Assembly: GCA_001899235.1 (NCBI GenBank)
Contig: MKVR01000032.1
Coordinates: forward strand, 1 to 33,493
Direction: 5' to 3'
Source of the DNA: Nitrosospira sp. 56-18
GTDB taxonomy: Bacteria > Pseudomonadota > Gammaproteobacteria > Burkholderiales > Nitrosomonadaceae
DNA length: 33,493 bases
Of the stretch, positions 9,101-17,400 are shown piece after piece. The translations under genes and the position numbers were made by a program. The notes below the pieces were generated by a model that saw only the letters and a list, made by a program, of their open reading frames with translations, ran no database searches and was not told the origin of the DNA. Positions within the stretch are counted from its first letter, which is position 1, and each line of letters begins with the position of its first letter.

Positions 9101-10086
9101 GCGAGAATGATGCGTCTCGCGTTTCCGTCCGGCTTGAATACGCACTCCTGCTCCGCGTAGGACAAACGCGCGAACAGGGGGAGTATCTGCACCATGGCAT
9201 GGCTCGCGCCGGGAAAGGCGTGCTTGCGCAACGATTCGGCGGTTTCCCGGATCTCGCGCTCGCCAGGGAGGAAGATCAGCATGTCGCCCGCGCCGCAGCG
9301 CATCGCTTCATCGACCGCGTCGAGGATCGCCTGCTCGGCATCGCCTTCCGCCTTATCCTCGTCTTCGGCTTCCGTTTCCGCATAATCCGTGCCGCCAATC
9401 CTGCCGGGCGGGCGGTAGCGTACTTCGACCGGATACAACCGGCCCGATACCTCGATTATGGGAGCATCGCCAAAATGCGTGGAGAAACGCTGCGCATTGA
9501 TCGTGGCGGAGGTGATGATGAGCTTGAGATCTCCGCGCCGGGGCAGCAGCTGCTTGAGATAGCCGAGCAGGAAATCGATATTGAGGCTGCGCTCGTGCGC
9601 TTCATCGACAATGATCGTATCGTATGCCAGCAACTGCGGATCGCCCTGGGTTTCTGCCAGCAGGATGCCGTCGGTCATGAGCTTGATGTACGTATCCGGA
9701 CCCACCTTATCGGAAAAGCGCACCTTGTAGCCTACCGTGTGTCCTAAAGAACTGCGAAGTTCGGATGCCACTCTTGCAGCGACCGTGCGTGCCGCAATGC
9801 GGCGCGGTTGCGTATGCCCGATCATGCCGGTAATCCCGCGATCCAGTTCCAGGCAAAGCTTGGGAAGCTGGGTCGTCTTGCCCGACCCGGTTTCGCCGCA
9901 GACGATTACAACCTGGTTATCCCGTATAGCCGCAAGGATGGCGTCGCGCCGGGCCGCTACGGGGAGCTCTTCCGGATAAACCGGCCTGGGCGCATTCGCC
10001 CGGCGCATTGCGATTCTCGCCGCGTCAGCGGCAGGGCGAGCGTTTGCAGCAGGGGAAATGGCGGAAGCGGCCACCGGTTTTTTCAT
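6157..10086 (-). CDS. hrpA: ATP-dependent RNA helicase HrpA
   Basis: A DEAH-box RNA helicase of 1309 aa, close to the 1300 aa of E. coli HrpA. Visible motifs are Walker A GETGSGKT (64-71), TQPRRIAA (92-99), DEAH (161-164), motif III SAT (193-195), TNVAETSLT and motif VI QRAGRCGR. The ratchet/OB-fold region and a long C-terminal domain of the HrpA type follow, ending in KTPYPVSAKRLQKLWEEIE. HrpA unwinds RNA and has been linked to fimbrial mRNA processing and to rescue of stalled ribosomes in enterics. The first 35 residues are Ala-rich and poorly conserved, so the ATG at 10086 is likely but not certain. It is transcribed alone and divergently from the small membrane-protein gene. Confidence 0.96.
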   Translation of the reverse strand: MKKPVAASAISPAANARPAADAARIAMRRANAPRPVYPEELPVAARRDAILAAIRDNQVVIVCGETGSGKTTQLPKLCLELDRGITGMIGHTQPRRIAARTVAARVASELRSSLGHTVGYKVRFSDKVGPDTYIKLMTDGILLAETQGDPQLLAYDTIIVDEAHERSLNIDFLLGYLKQLLPRRGDLKLIITSATINAQRFSTHFGDAPIIEVSGRLYPVEVRYRPPGRIGGTDYAETEAEDEDKAEGDAEQAILDAVDEAMRCGAGDMLIFLPGEREIRETAESLRKHAFPGASHAMVQILPLFARLSYAEQECVFKPDGNARRIILATNVAETSLTVPGIRYVIDTGLARINRYSFRNKVEQLQIEKISRASANQRAGRCGRVMSGVCIRLYPEEDYLGRPEFTDPEILRSSLAAVILRMKSLRIGEIEDFPFMEPPLPRMIADGYQLLSELGAVQDIPGKERALTPIGWRLAKFPVDPKVARMILAAREGNCLKEVLVIASALGVQDPRDRPFECRDAADRAHQRFQDERSDFLGYLKLWDFFDEQLKHKKSSRKLAALCRENFLSHRRMREWREIHGQLHTLVMESGMRPNEIPANYEEIHRALLSGLLGNIGFKADEDGEYLGARGIKFSIFPGSALKKSRPKWIVAADLTETARLYARCVARIDPLWVEQAGGRLCRKHYFDPHWEKNTAQVSAFERVTLYGLTVVPKRRVYYGAINPREAREIFIRSALVPGDYITHAPFFEHNRKLIAEVAALEHKARRQDVLVNEQEIFAFYDGIIPEGISNGAAFEKWRRQAEQKNPRCLYLSREYLMRHEAADVTEARFPDTLIMDGSGLPLAYRFEPGHPLDGVTVTVPLPLLNRLEPARFGWLVPGLIREKIAWYLKALPKQIRRQVVPVPEFVTCFLEYQDEEERKEENATPRQGHATRANIPLTAALAGFIQKSTGATVSPAIWANEEPPRHLLMNYRIVDEAGEELAMSRDLAQLRARLGEAAQLTFSGADSRECLPVERDEVKRWDFGDLPEEIPFVRGGRKLIGYPALALREGKVSIHLFDTPDAAQAGMRAGVRQLLRYELREQMKQLEKHLWGQGRMVNQAVLQLHGLVDTDALREDILNTLSDRAFIGDDVLPRREQEFAAQRQRARVRLPAVTEATLRTLQSIASESQALTSRMSAGSPGIGKLKNELEQQLHHLVYPGFLSATPWEQLQHLPRYIKGMSLRLDKYGGNPERDMRHGAVIAGFWNRYAQRLQQHKKTGISDPALAGFRWQIEELRVSLFAQELKTPYPVSAKRLQKLWEEIERSGGE

Positions 10087-10263
10087 CGGGACATGAGATG
10101 GGACATAGGGCTTGCTGAAGCCTTATTTTACCGTACGCCAAAGCCGGCTCACGACTGCCGGATTGGCAAAGCCGGGATGGGCAGAACACTCGGCAAGCCA
10201 GTAGCGAAATCAGGAAGAAAGGGGATGGTCCTTGACACGGGATTTCCAGCAGCTATCTTTAGG

Positions 10264-10290
10264 GAAGCCCTTACGAAGCCCCTACGAAGC
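10264..10290 (+). repeat. short tandem repeat, 11-bp unit
   Basis: GAAGCCCTTAC (10264-10274) is followed directly by GAAGCCCCTAC (10275-10285) and a partial third GAAGC (10286-10290). It lies just upstream of the 58-aa gene, in the divergent gap with hrpA. It may be slippage or a small regulatory repeat; no function can be assigned. Confidence 0.5.
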
Positions 10291-10319
10291 ATATTAAGAG
10301 TATTCGCGGAGCGCGCCCC

Positions 10320-10496
10320 ATGACTGGAAATCCCCGCAGCAAACGAAAATTATCCCTTCCACTGATTATCCTGGGGGGATTGCTGATGTTTCTCGCGCCG
10401 GAGAACATATGGGTTGGCGCGGTTCTTTTTGGCCTGGGCATTATCGTGGAAATAGCGGGAGCCGTACTGCGGCAGCGCCGCGAACCCGGGGAATAG
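10320..10496 (+). CDS. small membrane protein (58 aa), hypothetical
   Basis: A 58-codon frame starting MTGNPRSKRKLSLPLIILGG and ending RQRREPGE. It has a basic N-terminus, a hydrophobic helix at about residues 11-26 (LSLPLIILGGLLMFLA), a short turn PENIW, a second helix at about 31-50 (WVGAVLFGLGIIVEIAGAVL), and a basic end. This predicts a two-helix hairpin in the inner membrane with both ends in the cytoplasm by the positive-inside rule. GGAG at 10308-10311 sits 8 nt before the ATG. I recognise no family. The regular TM pattern and good Shine-Dalgarno site support a real gene. Confidence 0.7.
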   Translation: MTGNPRSKRKLSLPLIILGGLLMFLAPENIWVGAVLFGLGIIVEIAGAVLRQRREPGE

Positions 10497-10987
10497 CGCG
10501 AAAACGAATGAGCGCCACTTCCCCTGCCGCGCTGGCTGCGTTCGATGACTTCTGTTTTGCGTCGCCCCGTGGCCCGTTCTCGCTCATCCCCATCGTAACA
10601 GCCTAACCGTGGCCTATGGTCCTTGTACCACAATGATCGGATTCGCACTGAAGGGAAGCGGCAATTGCCGGATTCAGGATAATCCCGAGCTGGAAAAGAG
10701 GGCAGGAGCAGGGCAAGTTGAATCCCCCATTAGCGCACCCGGGAATTGTTGAATTCAGGATAAAAAACCTGAATACGCTGATACGCTACGGCGGCTCCGG
10801 GTTTATTGCTTTCATCTGCAAAGAAAGCTGCAAGGGGGACTCTCGGAATCCCCGGAGGTCCCCCCCTCGAACGGCATGATAGTATACCTGCGCTCAGCAA
10901 AGCCAAGGAGAAAGTCGAATTTTCTTACCGCCCCGGCTCGCGTCAATTCCGTCAGCGTTCCATCTGGCGGGTGGCGGCGCTTGTTTC
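10497..10987. other. 491-bp gap with hairpins but no supported gene
   Basis: I see no credible gene. Two inverted repeats stand out: ATTCAGG (10753-10759) with CCTGAAT (10768-10774), and GGGGGAC (10834-10840) with GTCCCCC (10858-10864). Either could end transcripts from the 58-aa gene (+) or the PEP-CTERM gene (-), but neither has a clear T-run. A + strand frame beginning at 10806 has no recognisable content and runs into the antisense of the next gene. Confidence 0.5.
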
Positions 10988-12121
10988 TCAGCCCGGTATG
11001 CGGCGCCTCGCCAGCAGCAATAACATCCCCAGTCCCGCTAGCATCATCGCATATGCCGAAGGTTCCGGAACCGGCGCCAGCACGCCGAATAACCCATGGG
11101 CTTCGTCATTAGGGCCAGCTGCGAAGTAGAGCAACTGGCTGCTGCCCCCCATTGCACCATTGCCCGGAGATATGGCCCACAGCCCATCGATCACGACGGG
11201 ATGGTTGCTGGCGTCCATTACCTGTCCCAGGGGCATGAGGGTGGCCGGATCATAGATGTTGATGTGGCCATCGCCGAAATTGCCCACGAGCAGATCTCCC
11301 GCCATGGCGCCAAACGAGGAAGGGGCGATCGCCAGCCCCCATGGCGCATTCAGCGTGCCGCCCGAAGCCACTCTGCCCAGGAGGTTGCCATCCAGCGTAA
11401 ACTTGTCGACCAGCCCCAGGCCGGCACCCTTGATTTCATCGTTGGTTGCATTATCCCGCTGGGCATAGGTAACATACAGCGTGCCATCGAGATTCTGCAC
11501 ATTGAAAGGCGCATAGCCGGTAGGCAGGTTGGGATCGGTGAACGAACCGGACAGCGACGGCTGCGCCGTGGTGCCTTTATAAACATCTATGGTGCCGGCC
11601 TTGAAATTCGCGGCGTACAGGTAGTCATTTCCCGCCACGCTGCCGATCGCCGCTCCCTTGTATACATTTGCCGCAGACGCGCTCGCGATGGTCTCGGCCG
11701 ATGTGCCCAGGGAGGGCCGCCAGCCGGAGACCGTGCCATCCTCGCTCACGAACAGGAAACGATTGCCGTTGAATGACGATCCGTTTCCGTTGAATACCTG
11801 GCCTGTCGGATTGCCGGCGCCGGGAATGGTCACCGTGAGCCCCGCCTTGGCGGTGGCCTGGGTTGCCGGATTCACGTTGTACAAGACCGCCGTGCCGGCC
11901 CCGTTCGAAGATACCCAGAAGGGACTGGTGGGACCAAAAGACATGCCCCATCCATTCTTGAGACCCGGATCGGTTATCTGCGCGGGATTGGCAGCCTGAT
12001 CATCGGTAACCAGGTTGTTGACGCTGAAAGACACCGCCCAGGCGGGATTGAAAAGGATTGCCACCAGGGATAATCCCGCGCCGGCAACCAGCGATGGTAA
12101 AAAGAATCGAGTTCGTTGCAT
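10988..12121 (-). CDS. TIGR03118-family PEP-CTERM secreted protein
   Basis: A 377-aa exported protein. A signal peptide covers residues 1-29 (hydrophobic core VAGAGLSLVAILF, cleavage after PAWA). The body begins FSVNNLVTDDQAANPAQITD and continues with NGWGMSFGPTSPFWVSSNGAG and NAPWGLAIAPSSFG, features of the TIGR03118 family, predicted to form a beta-propeller. The C-terminus (about 351-377) is a PEP-CTERM sorting signal: VPEP, a hydrophobic helix and a basic ARRR end. Such proteins are processed by exosortase/archaeosortase-type enzymes and released or attached outside the cell, often in exopolysaccharide producers. No exosortase gene is in this window. GGAGCAAGGA precedes the ATG. Confidence 0.88.
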   Translation of the reverse strand: MQRTRFFLPSLVAGAGLSLVAILFNPAWAVSFSVNNLVTDDQAANPAQITDPGLKNGWGMSFGPTSPFWVSSNGAGTAVLYNVNPATQATAKAGLTVTIPGAGNPTGQVFNGNGSSFNGNRFLFVSEDGTVSGWRPSLGTSAETIASASAANVYKGAAIGSVAGNDYLYAANFKAGTIDVYKGTTAQPSLSGSFTDPNLPTGYAPFNVQNLDGTLYVTYAQRDNATNDEIKGAGLGLVDKFTLDGNLLGRVASGGTLNAPWGLAIAPSSFGAMAGDLLVGNFGDGHINIYDPATLMPLGQVMDASNHPVVIDGLWAISPGNGAMGGSSQLLYFAAGPNDEAHGLFGVLAPVPEPSAYAMMLAGLGMLLLLARRRIPG

Positions 12122-12307
12122 GGTCCTTGCTCCACAAAAGTTAAGGAAAACTACGCACCAGTGTCATTTGGCCCTTCCATGTATCCCCCTTTTACCATCA
12201 GCCCTTATCTTTTTCCGTCGTCGGTCGTTCATCAGCGGCCAAGCTGACCGGTTCATCCTTATATGGGCCGGACTATGACCCTGGATTATGCGGATGCCCC
12301 GAATTTC

Positions 12308-12335
12308 AACATATATCACGGCTTCCGATTGTCAA
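12308..12335 (-). promoter_or_regulatory. candidate promoter for the PEP-CTERM gene
   Basis: On the minus strand TTGACA (complement of 12330-12335) is followed after 16 nt by TATGTT (complement of 12308-12313). The -35 is perfect and the -10 is 4 of 6. It would leave a leader of about 180 nt before the ATG at 12121. Confidence 0.35.
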
Positions 12336-12426
12336 GCTGAGCTGGAGAGCGATATGCGATGCCTGCTCGGTGGCATCCATCGTCATCCGCAGGATGTTGT
12401 TGAAGGCGGTTTACCGGTGGGAGAGC

Positions 12427-12454
12427 TTGACAAAGCGCGGGACTGATCTATAAA
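12427..12454 (+). promoter_or_regulatory. sigma-70-type promoter for the giant-protein operon
   Basis: TTGACA at 12427-12432 and TATAAA at 12449-12454 are separated by 16 nt. This is a near-consensus housekeeping promoter, 37 nt before the protease ATG at 12491. No equally good site was seen between the five downstream genes, so it probably drives the whole cluster. Confidence 0.65.
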
Positions 12455-12490
12455 TACAAAAAGCGGAAATAGCGGGAGCGGGAACAGCCC

Positions 12491-14428
12491 ATGTCAACGA
12501 TCTGGAACAAGCTCGACTCCGGCCTCTCATCGATCTACCTGAATTATCTCCAGGTAAAGGAGAAGGGCAGGGCTTCGGTCGCTCGCGTGCATCCAGCGGT
12601 GGCGGCAGGCGGACGGGTCAATGTATCGCTGCAATACGCCGGCGACCTGGCGCAGATCGAAGCGCTGGGATTCCAGACCATATGGAACACGGGAAACGGG
12701 GGCGCCACCGGGAGCGTGGACCTGGCCGATCTCGAGCGCATTGCCGCCCATCCGGGGGTACTGAAGCTGTCTTTCGGCAAGAAGCCGAAGCTGCACCTCG
12801 ACAAGAGCATTCCCAATATCTCGGCGGACCAGGTATGGAGCCGGTCCGGCGAAACCTTCAGCGGTGACACCGGCGCGGGTGTCATCGTCGGCATCATCGA
12901 TACCGGTGTGGATATCTTCCATCCCTACCTGCGCAAGGCCGGTCCTCCACAGGAGACGCGCATCCTGCGCATCTGGGACCCCGGCCTCGAACCGGAAAGC
13001 GGCGATACCCAGCCTGATCCGTCGCTCCTGAGTGCGCCGGGCCCCACCTATGGCGTCGAGTATGACCGCGCCAAGATCATGGCCGCGCTCGGCGGGCTCG
13101 GTAACTTCCGCCATCGAGATTGTGCCGGCCACGGCACGCACGTCGCTTCCACCGCCGCGGGAAACGGACGGGACAAATACCAGTATATTGGCGTGGCGCC
13201 CGAAGCGGACCTGATCATCGTCAAGGCGCTTTACCTGAAAAAATACCCGCAAATGGGCGGCACCGATATTCCATTCGACCAGCTCTTCCGGGACGCGGTG
13301 TCCTATATCCTGAACGTCGCGAAAAACGTATTCAGCAATCGTCCGGTAGTAATCAATTGCAGCTTTGGCAGCGACACCGGTCCGCATGACGGATTTACCG
13401 ATGAGGAGGATTTCCTGACGAACAAATTCGCGGGAGCCACCGGCCAGGTGCTGGTGCAATCCGCCGGGAATTCCGCCGGAAGCCAACAGCATGCGCGCAT
13501 AGAATTTCCCTCCGGTGGCGGATCGGTGGATATCCCGGTCGAATTGATCGACGATCGAACCAACCGGATCGAATACAACCGCTGCGAAGCGGAGGATGAA
13601 ACGGAAGCGCAATCGATCAAGCTCTACTATCCATCCGGAGGGACCGAAATTTCGGTGAAACTGCAGCTTCCTTTTGGGGAAGGCGGTCCTATCAGCGGAC
13701 CATCGTTCGGCGGGACACCCGTGACGAGCACGTTTGGCAGCGCTCAGCAATATTCCCTCCAACATTCGGCTGAAAACCAGACCCTGCGGTGGACCAGCCG
13801 TGGAACGGTGAACAGGAACCTGTTCGAGGTGGAAATTACGCCCAATGCCAGCAAGCTTCACAGGGCAGGAACGTACACCCTGACCGTAAGCGCGCCGGAC
13901 GCGCTGACCGTCCATCTCTGGTGCGAGCAATCGGATTATGGTTTTTTCATCGGAACACCTTCCTCGGCCATTGCTCATGTGGAGGACACCCATCTGGTGG
14001 GAGACAATGGCGGCGCCGACAACATCATCACCGTGGCGGCCTACGATGCGGAAACCGCCACGCTTCCCATCGCCCGCTTTTCGTCGCGAGGGCCGCTGGT
14101 CGATTACAACAGCGGGCTGGCGCAGCCGGCCAAGCCTGATATCGCCGCGCCCGGTGTGCATGTGGATGCGGCCAAGAGCAAGGATTCACAGCCGAGGCGC
14201 AAGAAAAAATATGTCGTAGGAATGAGCGGGACCAGCATGTCGGCCCCGCATGTGACCGGAACCGTAGCCCTGATGCTGCAGAAAAATCCGGCATTGACCA
14301 TCTCGCAGGTGATGAGTACGCTCAAAGGCAATGTTCAGCCGGTAACGATTCCCATCGATCCGACAACTGCGGACGAGGCCGGGGCCGGAAGGCTCGACGC
14401 CAAGCTGGCCTTTGACCATACACCCTGA
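12491..14428 (+). CDS. subtilisin-like S8 family serine protease
   Basis: A 645-aa S8 peptidase with an intact catalytic triad: Asp137 in GIIDTGVD, His214 in GHGTHVAS and Ser582 in SGTSMSAPHV. The oxyanion Asn327 sits in SAGNSAG. Residues about 40-100 (VNVSLQYAGDLAQIEALGF ... LERIAAHPGVLKLSF) look like an I9-type propeptide, suggesting autocatalytic activation. An insertion of roughly 170 residues (about 340-510), predicted beta-rich, separates the Asn and Ser blocks. There is no signal peptide, which is unusual for a subtilase. GGGA at 12480-12483 and GGGAG at 12474-12478 lie upstream. It is the first gene of a five-gene unit, so maturation or trimming of the giant downstream proteins is a reasonable inference, not shown by the sequence. 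Confidence 0.93.
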   Translation: MSTIWNKLDSGLSSIYLNYLQVKEKGRASVARVHPAVAAGGRVNVSLQYAGDLAQIEALGFQTIWNTGNGGATGSVDLADLERIAAHPGVLKLSFGKKPKLHLDKSIPNISADQVWSRSGETFSGDTGAGVIVGIIDTGVDIFHPYLRKAGPPQETRILRIWDPGLEPESGDTQPDPSLLSAPGPTYGVEYDRAKIMAALGGLGNFRHRDCAGHGTHVASTAAGNGRDKYQYIGVAPEADLIIVKALYLKKYPQMGGTDIPFDQLFRDAVSYILNVAKNVFSNRPVVINCSFGSDTGPHDGFTDEEDFLTNKFAGATGQVLVQSAGNSAGSQQHARIEFPSGGGSVDIPVELIDDRTNRIEYNRCEAEDETEAQSIKLYYPSGGTEISVKLQLPFGEGGPISGPSFGGTPVTSTFGSAQQYSLQHSAENQTLRWTSRGTVNRNLFEVEITPNASKLHRAGTYTLTVSAPDALTVHLWCEQSDYGFFIGTPSSAIAHVEDTHLVGDNGGADNIITVAAYDAETATLPIARFSSRGPLVDYNSGLAQPAKPDIAAPGVHVDAAKSKDSQPRRKKKYVVGMSGTSMSAPHVTGTVALMLQKNPALTISQVMSTLKGNVQPVTIPIDPTTADEAGAGRLDAKLAFDHTP

Positions 14429-14449
14429 TGCATTCAATGGATCGCGCAA

Positions 14450-17400
14450 ATGGCCACTGATTCCATCTACCTGGTTCGACTGGCATCCTGGCTGGGAAAA
14501 GCGCTTGGTGCGGGTGCCCCGCTTTTCCATGAATTCTCCACGGATGCCCTCGGGTTGGAGTTGCCTGCCGCCGTCACGCACGCACCCGCCGTGGCTTCGG
14601 CCCTGGGCCAGGCGGAAGCAGCTGCAAACAAGGCGGGAGAGGCTGCCACAGATATGGCAGCCGCCGACGAGGCTGGGGACGATCTCCAGATATTGGCCGC
14701 GCTGATACGGTTTGCCTCGACGCTTGTCGAGTTCTACCATGCGCTGTCCAGCTTGATCAGCGCCATCCAGGCCAATCTGACGGCCGCGACCATACCCGAT
14801 GCAGCAGCCAGGGCCTCCGCGCAAGCATTCGCGGCCGGCCTGGCGAAAAAGATCAGCGATTACGCCATTGCCTCGGCCATCACGGAGCGCGTGCCGGAAC
14901 TGGCATACGGACTCAAGCTGCTGGGCCTGCTCGACTGGGAACACCAGGGCTACAACAGCGGCGACAGCCTGAGCCGTTCATACGTGCGCAAGGGCCTTCG
15001 GCTCGACCGCGTGAAAGGGTTGATCGGCGATCCCGAAAAGCACTTTCGCGAAACCCTGGGCTGGGGAGACCCCGGTTTCGACCCGACCGGTTTTTTCCGG
15101 GTGATCCGGGGGTTTTTTCACGAGGAAGATGATATCGAGATCGGCGAGGAAGCGGGCGAACCCTTTCTCAAGGGCTGCCTGCTGGTCCGTCGCGATTCTT
15201 CCGTTTCGCCGCCGGGCCTGCGCCTGACCCTGATCGGCGATTTCGATGCCGACCGTTCGCAACGCCTCCGCCTCGCCGATGAGTGGGGTTTTGTCACTGC
15301 TTCCAGTTTCCGCATGGTTGGCGGCGTGTCGGGGCAGATCAGGCCACCGCTGACCATCACATTGCAGCCGTTGTCCGGTTCGATCACAGGGGAGCTTCGC
15401 ATCTTCTTCGAGCGCAACGAGGAGGCGAGGCCTTTCCAACTCATCGGCGGCACGGGCGGAACGGTTTCGCTATCGGCAAACAACATCCAGGCGGGCGTGG
15501 GCTTGAAGGCAGAGGTGGGTACGGGCGGCAGCGCTACCCTCGATCCGCTGCTATTCGCCGACATCGACCGCCTGGCGCTGCATCTTGGTTCCTCGGACGC
15601 GGACGGCTTCATTGCCAGGCTGCTTGCCGCCGCCGATATCGAAGGAGAATTCGACCTGGGACTGGAGTGGCAGGCCAGCACCGGTTTACGGGTCAAGGCG
15701 AGCGGTGGCATCGAGATCGCGCTGCCGATCCACAGGCAGCTGGGGCCCATCGATTTCCAGACCCTTTACCTGGCATTGCGCATTCTTCCCAATGGATCAC
15801 TGTCCCAGGAAGTTTCCGCCGGCCTTGCCGGCAACCTTGGGCCGCTGCACGTCGCCATCGAACGCATGGGCGTGCTCATGGACCTGCGGTTCGCGGAAGG
15901 CGTGGATGCCAGATTCGGGCCTTTCGATACGGCGCTCGGCTTCAAGCCGCCGAACGGCGTGGGCCTGGTGGTGGATGCGGGCGTGGTGACGGGCGGCGGC
16001 TATCTTTATTTCGATTTCGACCGGGGCGAGTATGCGGGTGCGCTCGAGCTTTCCATTGCGGGCATCGTGACGGTAAAAGCCATCGGAATCATCACCACCA
16101 GGATGCCCGATGGCTCGAAAGGTTTTTCCCTGCTCATCATCATCACGGCCGAGTTCGGCACCGGAATCCAGCTTGGTTTCGGTTTTACCCTGCTGGGAGT
16201 AGGCGGTCTTCTGGGACTCAACCGCACGATGAACCTGCAGTCGCTGATGGAGGGGGTGCGCAGCGGCGCGATCAACAGCATCATGTTTCCCCAGAACCCG
16301 GTGGAGAATGCGGCAAGGATCATCAGCGACCTGCGCATCATCTTCCCCCCTTATGAAGGAAAATTTCTTATCGGCCCGATGGCCAGGCTGGGCTGGGGTA
16401 CGCCCATGCTCGTCAGTATTTCCCTGGGCATCATCATCGAGATACCGGGCAATATCGCCATCGTGGGCGTATTGAAGGTCGCCCTTCCGGCGGAAGACGC
16501 GCCGCTGATCGTCATCCAGGTGAATTTTGCAGGCGCCATCGAGTTCGACAAGAAGCGGCTCTATTTCTTCGCATCGCTGTTCGAATCGCGCATCCTGTTC
16601 CTGACCCTCGAAGGAGAAATGGGGTTGCTGGTGGCGTGGGGCGACGACGCCAACTTCGTGGTATCCGCCGGGGGGTTCCATCCGCGCTTCAATCCGCCAC
16701 CGCTGCCATTCCCCAGCCCGCGGCGCATTGTCGTCAGCATCCTCAATACCGACGTCGCACGCATACGCACTGAGACCTACTTTGCGGTGACATCCAACAC
16801 CGTGCAATTCGGTTCGCGCACAGAGGTCATGTTCGACGTCGGCGTGGCGCGAGTGGATGGGCACCTGGCTTTCGACGCGCTGTTCCAGTTTTCGCCATTC
16901 TATTTCATCATCGAAATATCGGCTTCCGTTTCACTTAAGGTATTCGGCCTGGGCCTGTTCAGCATCCGGCTCCAGTTCGCGCTGGAAGGACCCACTCCCT
17001 GGCGTGCGCATGGCACCGGCACTCTCAGCCTGTTCTTTTTCGACGTATCCGCCGATTTCGATATCACCTGGGGCGACAGCAAGGACACCACTTTGCCACC
17101 GATCCCGGTCATGCCCTTGCTCCGTGCCGAAATCGACAAGCTGGAAAACTGGAAAGCCGAACTGCCGATCAACAACAATCTGCTGGTATCGCTGCGCAAG
17201 CTGCCAGAAGGGGAAACCGCGCAAGTGCTGCATCCGCTGGGGTCGTTGCGTATCAGCCAACGCGCCGTGCCGCTCGATCTCAAAATCGATAAGGTGGGCA
17301 ACCGAAAACCCGCGGACGCCAATGAATTCATGCTTGCTCCGACGGCTGGCCTGGTGAAGGCGGTCGATGCCGACGAGCAATTCGCAAAAGCCCAGTTCCT

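Noticed and set aside
10806-11129. 107-codon + strand frame in the gap before the PEP-CTERM gene
   Set aside because: No recognised content, no good ribosome site, and its second half is antisense to the PEP-CTERM gene.
12527-14161. 544-codon open frame antisense to the S8 protease
   Set aside because: It lies wholly opposite a gene with an intact catalytic triad. GC-rich codon bias commonly leaves antisense frames open, and its translation shows no domain.
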